A program made the translations under genes and the position numbers. Positions 48,404-59,255 of a stretch of 64,000 nucleotides of DNA are shown one piece after another; positions within the stretch are counted from its first letter, which is position 1, and each line of letters opens with the position of its first letter. The notes beneath the pieces were generated by a model. That model saw nothing but the letters and a program-made list of their open reading frames with translations. It searched no databases and had not been told where the DNA came from. This stretch comes from Amoeboaphelidium occidentale. Lineage: Eukaryota > Aphelidiomycota > Aphelidea. The stretch covers positions 124,001 through 188,000 of the forward strand of contig JALGPX010000001.1 of the NCBI GenBank assembly GCA_023515795.1. The letters run 5' to 3'.

Positions 48404-49270
48404 TTATTCTGGTTTGGGCTTTTTCGGAAAGAACTTTGTAATTTTCTGTTCTCCTTTTTCAGGCTTACGTTTCTTTGAAGGGGTGGTCGCTGGTTGCTCT
48501 TTGTAGTTATGCTCTGATCTTTTCACACATTCTTCTGAATCATTCTTGATACTTGAAACAGCCTTCCCAACAGGTCGAACTATGACAGTATTAGACAAAT
48601 CCTTTTCTTTAGTATCCATAGCATCTTCAAATTGATATTTCACTCTTTGATCGTAATCTTCAATTAAATGCTTCACTTGATCATAAGTCTTCTCAGCATT
48701 TAACCATTCATTTCTGCTCTTTTCATCCAATAACAGCAGAGGCATGCGATCATGAATAGAAGCCATCACAGAATGGTTCTTTGAATCCGTTGTGATCAGA
48801 GCGTATGAGTCGATCTGTTCTGTTTCATCAGACTTGTTCTTCCAAGTATTACAAAAGGCAGCAACATACATTAGCTCATCTTTCTTGGCCAAAGTAAAAT
48901 AGAATGGGAACTTGTTCTTTCCTACAGATCGCCACTCGTAGAATCCCTGACAGAGCACAATGCATCTCTGTTTGTCCTTTAGAGGTCTGTAAAGAGGTTT
49001 TGTCTCTACGGAATCATCCCTGCAATTGATCGTCAATGCTTTTCCATCTTTTGACCACGAAGGTATTAATCCCCACTTCTACCAACAGATTAAAGTATGA
49101 TCAAATGTTACCATTGTCTGAAGGACATGATCTTTAGTGATGATCGGCTGGTGCTTCATTGGGGTCACATTAAAAGACTTCCTGTAACGTTCCTTGTGTA
49201 TCCATTTAGTGATTTTGGTCTTTTGCTGAACCTCCTCTGGCTCAATGTACATCGCAGTGCGTCCACACAT
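48404..49270 (-). CDS. HMCES/YedK (SRAP) abasic-site DNA-protein crosslinking protein
   Basis: 277 aa in two exons; intron 49079-49111 (33 nt) sits just before KWGLIPSW. Catalytic Cys2 at the processed N-terminus (MCGRTAMYI), FNVTP for the Asn, MKWGLIPSWSKD, CQGFYEW for the Glu, and SIHDRMPLLL with the His are all present. The Cys2 amine/thiol forms a stable thiazolidine with abasic sites in single-stranded DNA. A lysine-rich tail (TKFFPKK) resembles a PIP-like PCNA motif, as in vertebrate HMCES. Full length; no truncation. Confidence 0.93.
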
Positions 49271-49400
49271 TTATGAGACGAAATTTAAAGTTTCAACAGA
49301 AATCTCTTTGATATTTCACGTAATTCTATGCGGCGCAGTCTTATCTGAAGAAGTATCATGTGAACACAATCTGTTTCGTTTCCTCTAAACAAGTTTCGTA

Positions 49401-50322
49401 ATGCTGAAAAACAAGGTCATTTTCATTACAGGTGCCAGCAGAGGTATCGGAAAAGCAATTGCATTGAGGTAATTCTGAAACGAAACTTTATACCCTTCTT
49501 ACCTCCATTAGATGTGCAAGGGACGGAGCAAAGATTGTTGTCGCTGCAAAGACTGCTGAACCACATCCAAAGTTGCCTGGAACAATTTACACTGCTGCTG
49601 AAGAAATCGAAAAAGCTGGTGGTAAAGCCCTTCCAATTACCTGCGACATTCGGGATGAAGAGGCTGTTATAAAGGCAATCCAGAAGACAGTTGATCATTT
49701 TGGTGGTATCGACATTGTGATTAATAATGCCTCTGCTATTAATTTGACTGATACTGAGAGCACTTCAATGAAGAGATACGATTTAATGCATCAGGTCAAT
49801 GCTCGTGGAACGTATGTTGTTACAAAGCACGCTGTGAAACATTTGAAGAAGGCCAAGAATCCTCATGTTCTTGTTTTATCTCCGCCTCTAAGTTATGAGT
49901 CTCGTTGGTTTGAACCTCATGTTGCTTACACTATGGCAAAGTTTGGTATGTCCATGTGTGTATCTGGTTGGGCTGGGGAGTTCAGGAGTGATGGTGTCGC
50001 AGTCAATGCTTTGTGGCCACGAACTGCTATTGATACTGCTGCAATGCAAATGATTCCTGGCGCAGAAGATACTTCAAAGTTCAGAAAAGTTGAGATTATG
50101 GCTGATGCTGCATATGCTATTCTGTGTCAAGATTCAAAGTCTTACACTGGAAACTTTTGTATTGACGACGAAGTGATTTTGTCGCAAGGTATCAAGAATT
50201 TGGATGTTTACTCAGTTGTGCCTGGAACAAAAGATTTCTTTCCTGATTTCTTTATTCCAGATAATTACAAGTTCAAGCTTCCTCCATTGAAAGTTCTGAA
50301 AGGGCCAACATCAAAGTTGTAA
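49401..50322 (+). CDS. HSDL2-like peroxisomal short-chain dehydrogenase
   Basis: 292 aa in two exons; intron 49469-49511 (43 nt, phase 2) after KAIALR. Rossmann motif FITGASRGIGKAIA, the HSDL2-specific CARDGAKIVVAAKTAEPHPK, NNASAINLTDTEST, and the catalytic YTMAKFGMSM (YxxxK). The C-terminus is TSKL, so a PTS1 (SKL) predicts peroxisomal import. The SCP2 lipid-transfer domain that ends animal HSDL2 is missing. Likely handles fatty-acid-derived substrates. Divergent from HMCES with 130 bp between. Confidence 0.92.
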
Positions 50323-50366
50323 ATCGAAGAATATAAGGGTCATTCTTTTGGTCACAGAGTCTTTAA

Positions 50367-50891
50367 TTATGCAGCACATGAGAATTGTGCACCAATTTGT
50401 CTGATGAAACCGTCGCGTATCCATACTTGGAAGCCCTGTAAGAAACAATCATCTCTGTCGCCAGCCATTCCATAAGGTCCTTCGCCAGCATCTTGACCAG
50501 CACATCTTATTCCACTTGCATCACAAATCTTGTCAATGTTATATCCTGAGCGAATTTGCAATGCTTTGAAACCTGCTGCACGGGCTGATAACAGAACTTT
50601 TGTCGTTGAACTTGCAGTATAATGCGTATTAACATCCACGCGTGAACCATCGCTGCACCACAATTCAATATCAGCTACAGGTCCACCATCAACAGTGATC
50701 AAAAGGTCTGTAACCAAAGTTCCATCTGGACATAGATGAGTTTCACCATCACGAACACCCCAACCTTCAGCTCTGTTTCTACCATACATATTTGTTTGAA
50801 CTATGCGCCGATTACTCAGATCCTTGTTGGTCCAGATGGTACATGAACATAAATATATCAAAGCATTGAAGAGTAGCACTTCAATGAGCAT
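50367..50891 (-). CDS. Secreted protein, unknown (lectin-like appearance)
   Basis: 174 aa from ATG 50891 (open frame extends 30 nt but only with TTG). Signal peptide MLIEVLLFNALIYLCSC. Mature part has six Cys and a beta-rich look: GWGVRDGETHLCPDGTLVTD, DIELWCSDGSRVDVNTHY, YNIDKICDASGIRCAG and LQGFQVWIRDGFIRQIGAQF. The recurring G-rich strands remind of VMO-I or jacalin-type beta-prism lectins, but no clear signature supports it. Converges with HSDL2 (44 nt). Confidence 0.5.
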   Translation of the reverse strand: MLIEVLLFNALIYLCSCTIWTNKDLSNRRIVQTNMYGRNRAEGWGVRDGETHLCPDGTLVTDLLITVDGGPVADIELWCSDGSRVDVNTHYTASSTTKVLLSARAAGFKALQIRSGYNIDKICDASGIRCAGQDAGEGPYGMAGDRDDCFLQGFQVWIRDGFIRQIGAQFSCAA

Positions 50892-51107
50892 TTTTCTGAA
50901 AATAATTTTGTCAAGATTCAAGTGAATCTAGGCGTCAAAAAATGAATCATGCACATCGAGATTCTATCGATTGTTTCCCAGGATACAGGGGTTTTTTTTG
51001 ACACAATTAAAAAGGAAGATTGTGGAATGATAATTAAATTTTAAGAAAAAAGAGAGCATGTTTTGGATCATTTCTGAATGAATAACGCTGTATCTTTCCA
51101 TAACAGG

Positions 51108-52007
51108 TCATGGGAGTTTGTCTGCTGTTTGGCTTCCACCTTGGTCATCATTGGTCTTGTCTTTGAGTTTAAGTGGTGGAAGCACGATCGGTCCCTCTTG
51201 CTTAGGCACAACGTAGTTTGGATGCGTGAGTGCTCCTTGAGACCGAAGTGACCAGTTTTGTAAGCTGTGGTTATTGAGATTCGACCCAGAAGCTGATATG
51301 TACTGTGGCATTGGTAGCATGTTCTGCTGGTAGGAGAAGTTTCCCGAAGTGTTCAATATAGGATATGGCATAGTGCCAGGAGGTTGAAGTGAATTATTCC
51401 GACGAAGCGAATCGTTAATTATTTGGTCGACGTGTGGGTTCGATGCAGAAACATTCAAACTTCCTTGAAAAGCGTATCCCGGATATAAAGAAGAATGATA
51501 TCCATATGGAGATCTTGAATTAAAAGGCGGTGATATTAAATAAGGCTGTGTTCCAGAAGAAGTGGCGACTGTTGTCATGGCGTGATCTGGAAGACGCAAA
51601 CTGTCTGATCGCCGACGCTGAGAATCAGTACTAGGATCTGATGCTCTTCTCTTTGAAGGGCCGAATGAGGCACCCGATGCGATGGAAATGTTGTGAGACG
51701 ACACACTATACCGATGTTGAGTCCTTGCCTGTGACGTCGTCATCGTCTGGTTGTTCTTCAATGGTCTTCCAAGCTTCTTTCGAGCTGCGTCAACACATTG
51801 TTCCGGAGGCAATCCTCTCCTTATGCATGCATCGCAAGGTCTTCCACCTGTGCAAGCAATATGCTTCCGTTTGCAGACAGCACATGCCACTTTGTTCTTT
51901 GGAATCGTCGGTTGATCGTCATATTTAATAGGATTTAGTTGGACCACTGATTTGGGCTCGTTAATGTGTGCATCTCCCTGTGTATTCAGTTTGTGGCCAG
52001 TGTCCAT
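51108..52007 (-). CDS. Zn2Cys6 (Gal4-type) transcription factor
   Basis: 299 aa, intronless. Binuclear zinc cluster at about residues 40-70: ACAVCKRKHIACTGGRPCDA then ACIRRGLPPEQC, fitting CX2CX6C...CX2CX8C spacing, followed by KKLGRPLKN, the linker seen in Ert1/AcuK-like factors. The remainder is Ser/Pro/Asn-rich disorder with no middle homology domain, so this is a short member. Binds CGG-type half sites in the family; targets unknown. Note that nearly all Zn2Cys6 factors are fungal. Confidence 0.85.
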   Translation of the reverse strand: MDTGHKLNTQGDAHINEPKSVVQLNPIKYDDQPTIPKNKVACAVCKRKHIACTGGRPCDACIRRGLPPEQCVDAARKKLGRPLKNNQTMTTSQARTQHRYSVSSHNISIASGASFGPSKRRASDPSTDSQRRRSDSLRLPDHAMTTVATSSGTQPYLISPPFNSRSPYGYHSSLYPGYAFQGSLNVSASNPHVDQIINDSLRRNNSLQPPGTMPYPILNTSGNFSYQQNMLPMPQYISASGSNLNNHSLQNWSLRSQGALTHPNYVVPKQEGPIVLPPLKLKDKTNDDQGGSQTADKLP

Positions 52008-52330
52008 ATGAACAACTCAAAAACGGTCAGCGATACTGAAAATTGTCGATCACTCAAATCCGCTAAAATTTAGTTTTGTGGATCGAAAATGCTCCCAATT
52101 GCGTCACGATAATTGAAATCTATCAAATGATCTCAATTAGAAATACTTCAGGTACACTCAATTTCTATCAGATTCTATGCAAGAGGGTTCACAAGTAATC
52201 ACTCCGATGATCACAAATAGACTGAAACAATATCGTCAAAAAGATCAAGGCTTGAAGATTTACTGAGCGAGATTTCATTAAATGTTTTGAGATTTATTGC
52301 TAATGTAGAATATTCTTAGGATTTGAAGAC
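52008..52330. other. Intergenic, no supported gene
   Basis: 323 bases, AT-rich, between the divergent Zn2Cys6 gene and the unrecognised membrane-protein gene. A 30-codon ATG frame begins at 52178 (MQEGSQVITP) and may be the first exon of the downstream gene, joined by a GTAATC donor, but that intron would be about 140 nt, far longer than others here. Nothing else seen. Confidence 0.4.
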
Positions 52331-53055
52331 TATTGAAGTGTGCTCAAAGTGAGTATGGACAATGTCGAAGTGCTGCACCTTTGGTTGACCAATCACTGAA
52401 GAACACATGGGCTTTGCTACATGACGTGGCCCACAAACTTATTTCCCGAGAAGATGGAAACGAATACTTCCAAAAGGGTTTGGGTGAGATTTGATAATAT
52501 TTGACTTGTTGAAGTTCTCGAAGATGAGTTTCAGGATGTCTTTGAACCGAAGGAAATTGTGCTGGAAAAGACGATGCTTGCGCTGAAAGATTACGACGTG
52601 GCAAGTTTTTACTTGCGCGGTCCAGATGGAAAGAAACTAGGAGAAGGGCTACCTTTAAACAAGCTTCCGGAATCATCCAAAGAAAATCCTCTGAAAGTGG
52701 ACATAGTTGGGAGAGATACAGGTTTGTTGTTTCATATATGGTATTAGCAAGTTAATTTCTAGTCTCTTACTTCCTGGTCAGGATTATTTTGTTCGTGGTC
52801 CCAGCGCTCACCTTTTTCGATTGGGCTGTGGGCTTTGCATCCGCGTAAGAGCCTTCTTTCATTGTCGCCTTCAATAACTTGGTTGCTTCACTCGTGATTT
52901 GGGGCTTGCTGTTTTCTACTAAAGCCCCACAGGACGCACAGATGTTACTTGATAATTTGGTTCACGTCATAGTTGACAAATGGGAACGATGGAGAAGAGC
53001 ACGACGGCAGACAGTCTCAGTTGAATTGGTTTCACTCGAAACGATTAACCCTTAA
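52331..53055 (+). CDS. Unrecognised protein with two membrane helices and an in-frame TAA
   Basis: Exon pieces join through introns 52484-52514 (31 nt) and 52722-52762 (41 nt), giving a soluble part (VDQSLKNTWALLHDVAHKLI, VLEKTMLALKDYDVASFYLR) and a hydrophobic helix YFLVRIILFVVPALTFFDWA. The frame then meets TAA at 52846-52848 but stays open for 68 more codons: a second hydrophobic helix (FIVAFNNLVASLVIWGLLFS) and an amphipathic helix (VIVDKWERWRRARRQ). The stop falls exactly in the loop of a would-be hairpin. No AG acceptor rescues the frame from the GTAAGA at 52845. I could not fix the 5' end; no start codon is in the first open exon. No family recognised; could be a pseudogene. Confidence 0.4.
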
Positions 53056-53176
53056 ATGCTGTTAGTCGGAATTATTTGGGCTGAGCACCACTATCATTTT
53101 ATCTGGTTCAGAATAAATCTTACTATCAACAATGCTGTTCAACCATCCCTTGAAAAGCCAGATAATCTCATTATCA

Positions 53177-56100
53177 TTATATATTTCCGAAGGCAGTTCC
53201 CTCTAGACCTCTGCTTTTAATTGATACATCTTTGAGTATTTCCTTCAGTCGCTTTGTATTTCTTGTTGAAAATACCTGTCTCATGAATGATTCTTTCAAA
53301 GCAGGTGTCAAATATTTCCATCTATCGCCCTGTAAACTATGCAATGCTTCCTTCAGCCAAAGTCTAAACTTATCGGTGAAACTGAACAATAGTCGGATGA
53401 AAACATCGGTTATAAAACTCAATCCGCTTCTAGGAGTTCCATACAATAATCCTTGAACGATTACGAGCACTAGACTTTGACCTATGGGAGTAATGTAGTG
53501 TTCTATAGTGTCTTTGTACGATGATGTTGAATTGCTAATTGATGTAATGTCTTTTGCACTCAGCAGATTCACCCAGAATTGTGTGCAAACACGGAATGCA
53601 ACACTATGCTGTACTCGGAGCCCCGATGTTGCAAATATGAGGATATCAGTCAGAGAATCGTGGCCATTAGGTCTCTGATAAGTTTGTAAAACAATGTTTG
53701 GTGCAAATTTAAGGTACTAAAGAATCACATCAAAACAAAACAACGACTTACATTGCTCAATAGTATGAATAAAGACTCTGTAACATCAGGCTGATTATCC
53801 ATGAACAGATGCAGATTTGAGCCATTCTCAAAATCCAGATGCCGAAAAATGAACTCGGTAAACTGTTGGAACATCGAAGTTAATAGTTGATTCAACTCGT
53901 TGCATACTAAGAAGGTTTCAGAATCAAAAAATGGGAACTTCAGCAGTAAAGAATGTTCATCGTACAGAGCAGAGTAATAAGCGGCTGATCCAAAAGTAAT
54001 AACAATGTTTGATGCGGCATCAATCCAATTCGCTTTGGTGCTGCGTTCAAAGTTACGAGCCAATAAGCTTGAAACAGCAATGAGATATTGTTTTGTAAAG
54101 TCAGTTTTGATGAAAATATTGCCGATACGGCCATCGACAGGCAAACCTGATGCGACATTGAAGCAACTAGTGAGCGCCTCAATGACATTCTGCAGCTGCA
54201 ATGCTATGTCGTCGGTTAAATCTGGAATAGTTGCACAGAGCTGCTCTATCAAAGGCCAAAGAATAGATAAAACTTCTGAAAAGGTGGACAAGAAGGTAAG
54301 CTGAGCATTTCGATCAACAGGAATCGTATTTCCGCTCTCACAATCTTCATCAATAATTTGCATTCCTCTAAACACCGCTGCAAAGCAACTGATCTCTGAA
54401 AGACATTGAAGAATTGCATTTTGAGAAATAAATCCTTTCAGCCTGTTGCATACATATTCAGAAAGCTTCATGAAAGGTTTACGCTGTACTTCTGGGCTTA
54501 AAGCTTGCAATATTTGACCAATGCTTTCTGCGAATGTAATCCTATTTTCCGGCTAAAATTTAGAAAAGAAGATAAGAACTTACCGTTAATTGATCAACAC
54601 TCGGGCTAAGAAATAAATCCACGAATGCATCGACCTGTGTCGATAAATGTGTTTTGCAAGAATCACAAATCAATCTGAATGAGCGAAAGGAAGCAGCGGC
54701 AACATCAGTTCCATCTCTTGACTTCTCAGCAAAGAATGGAACAAGAAATGACACAGAGGGCATTATGTAAGAGGATGCTTGACTTTGCATCCATGGAGCA
54801 TAAGTACCCAAAAACAATATGACTGCTTGTTTCAATTGAAGGGATGTTACACTCGCCAAATTGCATTTCGTGAATACAAATTCAAACAAGAAATTTAAAT
54901 GCTGCGAGCATGCATTTGTGCTTGTATCGACAGCTTCAGATACTGAGCGGCAACAGAAGAAAGCACTCTCTAAAGCCTCCAAAGGAAGAGTTTGATCCTG
55001 TAAGCCTTGAATAAACACATTAAAGAGATCATTATTAATAACATAATAACAAGATATTAAAGTATCACCAATGTCTCTTCGAAACGTTTTGAATCGTGAG
55101 CGAGTTTCAGAAGACCAAGATTTTAGCTCATTTTCTGGCGGATATGTAGCTTTCCTCCATAAGACTTGTGTTAGATTCAAGTATAATCCTTTAGCCTTTT
55201 GCTTAACCGATGATGCGGATAAAGGATCTAACCCACTACCGCTATGGGTCATTCCCGGTATTTCCAGCGATGAGTTAGAATCATTTGTTTTCAAGGAATC
55301 AAACGACATCTGACTCTCTAAAGGTGGCGAACTTTCGACAGGAAAGCAGGCATCATCAATAGTTTCCTGCAAGTTGTACCAAAAATTCAAAACCGTATCA
55401 CTAATTTCCTCGTCCGTCCCATAATATCCTGGAAAATTGGTGCACTTTAATAAAACATCAAGCAGCCCTGTTATATGAGGATGATCAAAATTCTTTACAA
55501 TATAGCTAGTGAATGTCTCTCCGAAAGCAACCATCAATCTGCAGTATGGATCCAGAAATGTCTCATCATTTTCCTGATAAGCCTTCTCGAAATTTGGAGT
55601 CATTGTTCCTGTTGTTAAACGTCCCAGAAGACCATTGCAAAGTGATTTCTCAAAATGAATACTCTGCTTGTGCCCAATAAGTTCAATTAAAATCTCTACG
55701 GCTTCTTCGTAACAGCTTGGATCATCCAGTAACGCCAAAGTAGCAGATATCGTATCGCTGAACACGCGAACCGGAACACCCAAATGTATCCAACTTTGAA
55801 CGCATTTTGCCGCAGAACGTCTAGTTTCAACTGAAGGCGACGAAAGTGAAGCCTGTAAAAACGATAAAACTAACTGTGAGCTTGAAACCAATTCTGAGTG
55901 AAACTTTGCGACTCTATCGGATGGCAAATCAGCTCTGTTTGCTTCTTCAGGCAAAAGCCGTAATGTTTCCAGTAGAACAGATTCAATTTCTGCGTCCCCC
56001 GATGGATTTAAATGTGTTGTGAATAGAGAGTCAATAAAATTAGGCCAATGGTCCGGCACCAGTTTGATGGACAAGTAAACCAGCACCAAAGCAAGTTTCC

Positions 56101-56410
56101 TCTTGACAATATTCGATGACTGTTTTAGCCTGCGAATATTTCGAATAATTTCCTCTTTAAATTGCTCATGAGATCCTTCTGGTAAAGTGTTCCAGTCTCG
56201 CCCAATTTTAACCTGAAGCATATGCGCCCCAAAGAATCGCAAATTGTCATCGTTCTCCTGAAGCAGAGCAAATCCCATCTCCCACGCTTCCGGAAGTTTT
56301 TGATATTCCAAAAGCCATTCGTGTGCCTTCTTTTGCATTACGGAATCCTGACATGAATACATTGCATGGATCGTCGATTTGACCACGTTCTTTTGATCGT
56401 TCGGCGTCAT
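53177..56410 (-). CDS. Importin-13-type karyopherin beta
   Basis: 1055 aa in three exons; introns 54553-54583 (31 nt) and 53717-53751 (35 nt). HEAT-repeat solenoid. Signature strings parallel human IPO13: FALLQENDDNLRFFGAHMLQ, KRKLALVLVYLSIKLVPDHW, RLLPEEANRADLPSDRVAKF, DTVLNFWYNLQETI, and the C-terminal helices LKESFMRQVFSTRNTKRLKE with SRGLEGTAFGN (compare the VNKRRVKEMVKEF and GLHGTDY end). IPO13 is a bidirectional importin/exportin for cargos such as MAGOH-Y14 and eIF1A; Kap122/Pdr6 is the yeast relative. Human protein is 963 aa. Cargo cannot be predicted here. Confidence 0.85.
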
Positions 56411-56577
56411 CCTTGTGATAAAAACATTCTAATGGAATCCATACAATTTTGAATAATTCCAAGTTGAATCTTGCTTCGAGACTAGAACGTTTGCTACGTA
56501 ATGCTATTTATAGAATTGTTTCACCCAATCCTAAATTGTTTTAATCACAGTCGTGATTTCATCCTTCATATATCACT

Positions 56578-58296
56578 ATGAACCGCGATCAAAAGCTACC
56601 GGAGACAATGCAAGAGGGAGAGGAAAAGATCGGCTTGAAGGTTGGGAATGGAAGTAGCAACCGACTGAAAGACCATCGGCCGCAGATCCAACCATTCTCT
56701 TCGACGTCTAACGAAAGACCAGAAGTTCCGTCCTTCAACACTTTGACTGATGATGCGCAGATTATCGCACCATCTTACAATAGCAACAGTAACAAAGTTC
56801 AAGCCCGCGCAAAGACGTTACAATCTGTTCCACCACCCGACAGGAACAACTTTGGAGTTCATGTGGAACCTCGACGAGCTGTTACAACATCAAGACTTCC
56901 TAATTCTGGACCACCCGTCGAAACCTCCAGGACTGAGCCTATTAAGAACTTCAAAGCGCAACACGTATATGTTCCAAACCATATTCAAGTAAGACCTGGC
57001 GGACCACCACAGATCAGAGGATCATCAGGGCATTTGGATGAGCTCACGAGAATATCCAGTACTGGACATTTATCTAGCGGTTCTTCACATCATGGCTCTT
57101 ACCAAGAGATATACTACTCTAATACTAATGATCCTTACATAATTACTGGAACAGGTGGTAATTATGGACCTCGTAAACAAAGCAACGGTAATTATGGACA
57201 ACCTGCCCCTGGTATTGAGTATGGCGCGAATAATGGAGAATATTTTGACTCTAGAAACTCTACAAAATTTATTCCTCGACCGGGAAGAAATGCTCCCAAT
57301 GTACCGGTATTGCAACCTTTCAATCAACCTGCATATCAAAACAATGCTCCTGGTTGGAACGATTATGATCCTCGGCACAGGAAGCATGAAATTATGACGC
57401 CCAATGCTGCTCTGATGGAATCAGTTAAAGGTCTGAATCATTATTCTCATGGTTCTTACTTCAACTCTTCTGCTGCACCTTCAACTGCATCGCCGAATCC
57501 TGCATACAATTACAACGCAGGTTCGATTCAGAATCTACAAGAAAGGAGTGGTTCAGGATCACTATTTGATATCTCATATTATGGAGAGGGGTCTCCTTCT
57601 CATCGACAGAATGGATTTAATCGCGGGCGGCCAGAGTTTAGCCCCAACAGCTCCAAGAATCGTTACACTCATGATATTTTCAATCCCGGTCGCAAGCAAA
57701 ATAGCTCTTCTAACTTTGAAATATCATTTAATAACGGAAAGCCTGCGCAAGGCTTTCAGAATGATTATATGAGTGGACCAGGCTACGATAGAAACAAATC
57801 CAATTCAAAGAGAAACAAAGATTCGAACGATGTCATGTATCACGGCCAACAAGCGGCAACACTGGTTGGAGAAGTCGCGGAGGTTAAATCTGAGAAGTCC
57901 CGGATAAACCGATCTCATTCAGCGCACCATGGCTTTGGGAGAGACGAATCAGTATTTGATAATCCTGCTCACTTTGAAGTGTACAAACCTGATGCCAGGG
58001 GCATAAACTCACATCATAGTAGAGCACCACATCAGAATAATCCAGCAAAATCGAAACTTTCAGCGTTCGCGCTCCCCGTTCCTCCTCTAGCGCCAGACGT
58101 TTTTGGTCACAATGATGCTTCTCACAGAGTAAGGAGTGGCTCTTGGCATGGAGAGTCTATCCCGCGCGGAGGTGTACCAAGGAGTCAAGCATCTGGATAC
58201 AATCCTCCTGTGGTTGCACTTAGAAGAGACGAAATTGAACATGTGCGGAGGGATTTGGGAGCTTTTGGTTTTGATGACAGACGAAGACCATTTTAA
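56578..58296 (+). CDS. Intrinsically disordered N/S/G/P-rich protein, unknown
   Basis: 572 aa, intronless, one clean frame. No folded domain: Asn/Ser/Gly/Tyr/Pro-rich, with patches such as NGNYGQPAPGIEYGANNGEY, HGSYQEIYYSNTND and YNYNAGSIQNLQERSG. Basic stretches (KQSNGN, RPGRNAPNVP) and a short charged C-terminus (RRDLGAFGFDDRRRPF). Composition resembles condensate-forming RNA-binding-associated proteins, but no RRM or RGG array is seen. Divergent from IPO13 with 167 bp between starts. Confidence 0.7.
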   Translation: MNRDQKLPETMQEGEEKIGLKVGNGSSNRLKDHRPQIQPFSSTSNERPEVPSFNTLTDDAQIIAPSYNSNSNKVQARAKTLQSVPPPDRNNFGVHVEPRRAVTTSRLPNSGPPVETSRTEPIKNFKAQHVYVPNHIQVRPGGPPQIRGSSGHLDELTRISSTGHLSSGSSHHGSYQEIYYSNTNDPYIITGTGGNYGPRKQSNGNYGQPAPGIEYGANNGEYFDSRNSTKFIPRPGRNAPNVPVLQPFNQPAYQNNAPGWNDYDPRHRKHEIMTPNAALMESVKGLNHYSHGSYFNSSAAPSTASPNPAYNYNAGSIQNLQERSGSGSLFDISYYGEGSPSHRQNGFNRGRPEFSPNSSKNRYTHDIFNPGRKQNSSSNFEISFNNGKPAQGFQNDYMSGPGYDRNKSNSKRNKDSNDVMYHGQQAATLVGEVAEVKSEKSRINRSHSAHHGFGRDESVFDNPAHFEVYKPDARGINSHHSRAPHQNNPAKSKLSAFALPVPPLAPDVFGHNDASHRVRSGSWHGESIPRGGVPRSQASGYNPPVVALRRDEIEHVRRDLGAFGFDDRRRPF

Positions 58297-58309
58297 AATT
58301 ATTAAAATA

Positions 58310-59233
58310 TTACTTTACTACTTTAAGCTTTTTTCTGGATTCCCAATTACTCCAAGGATCGTAGCGTTCTGATGAAAACAAAGACGTTTGTAAAGGTAGA
58401 GGTTCAGTTTGAATATCTTCTAAGGGCAAAACACTCTTTTTAGGCTTACCGACTTGTGGTGTCATAAAAGCAGCTTCCAGTTTCTTCATAGTTTCATTTT
58501 CAATATGTCCATTAGAAGTATCTTTTGTTTTTGGTGGAATATTTCCTAATAGCTTCGATTCTATAGCGATAGCCTGATAATCAGCGTCTTCGATCGCAGT
58601 GAACGGATTTGATCTTTTGATTGTTGGGCCCCAAGATTTCGACATTGAAGGAGCGGATATTTTGAGCTGATGCCCTTTCGATGCAGCCAGAGCAGCGATT
58701 TTTTCGTCTTCATCGACTTCTTGTTCTTTTGGTAACTTTGGAAGCCACGGTAACGCAAACTGAAACTTTTGCCGGTCTTCTTCAGACATCTCATCAAAGA
58801 ATCCCGTCCTTTTGAAGTTGCCGTTACCGTCTAATGGGTCTACTTCCATGCCATAAGAGCCAGTTTCGTTTAAAGTATTCTGTGAATTTCTGTCGTGTTG
58901 CTGTCGAAGCGCCTTCTCGAAAGAATTATGTAATTTTGGCATGACCTGCTCTAATGCGCCGGTAGTTTTGCGCGCCCCATGAAATTGCTTTAATTCCTCC
59001 ACAGAAACGCCCAATTCCTTCAGTACAAAGTTCATATCCAAAGCATTAGGCCAGGTTCTCGAGCAAAGTTCTGATTTCATCGTTGCCAATTCTCCAATCC
59101 TCTCAATATACAAAGCCAAGGCATCCGCAAGCACATTAATGCAGCCCCAATTGATGGAATCGAACGGTGTTGCGCTAAAGAGGTACACAGCCAAGTGCCA
59201 CTTTAAAATCTCGTCGAAAGGCTGTGCTGACAT
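58310..59233 (-). CDS. BTP histone-fold TFIID/SAGA subunit (TAF3/TAF8/Spt7 class)
   Basis: 307 aa from ATG 59233; the frame opens upstream but runs into the neighbouring stop. Residues about 1-85 are a bromodomain-associated histone fold: ILKWHLAVYLFSATPFDSIN, VLADALALYIERIGELATM, ELCSRTWPNALDMNFVLKEL. Middle FALPWLPKLPKEQ resembles the Pro-rich PPLPP motif of TAF8 and related subunits. The C-terminal half is disordered and ends RYDPWSNWESRKKLKVV. It would pair with a Taf10-like partner in TFIID or SAGA. Subunit identity is not decided by eye. Confidence 0.65.
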   Translation of the reverse strand: MSAQPFDEILKWHLAVYLFSATPFDSINWGCINVLADALALYIERIGELATMKSELCSRTWPNALDMNFVLKELGVSVEELKQFHGARKTTGALEQVMPKLHNSFEKALRQQHDRNSQNTLNETGSYGMEVDPLDGNGNFKRTGFFDEMSEEDRQKFQFALPWLPKLPKEQEVDEDEKIAALAASKGHQLKISAPSMSKSWGPTIKRSNPFTAIEDADYQAIAIESKLLGNIPPKTKDTSNGHIENETMKKLEAAFMTPQVGKPKKSVLPLEDIQTEPLPLQTSLFSSERYDPWSNWESRKKLKVVK

Positions 59234-59255
59234 CGAATTATTGAAAACGAAAAAT

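Noticed and set aside
20787-52848. Genetic-code reassignment of TAG/TAA to explain two in-frame stops
   Set aside because: Many other genes in the window end exactly at TAA or TAG at the expected C-terminus (rhodanese, MRT4, PSMB3, COX19), so both codons act as stops.
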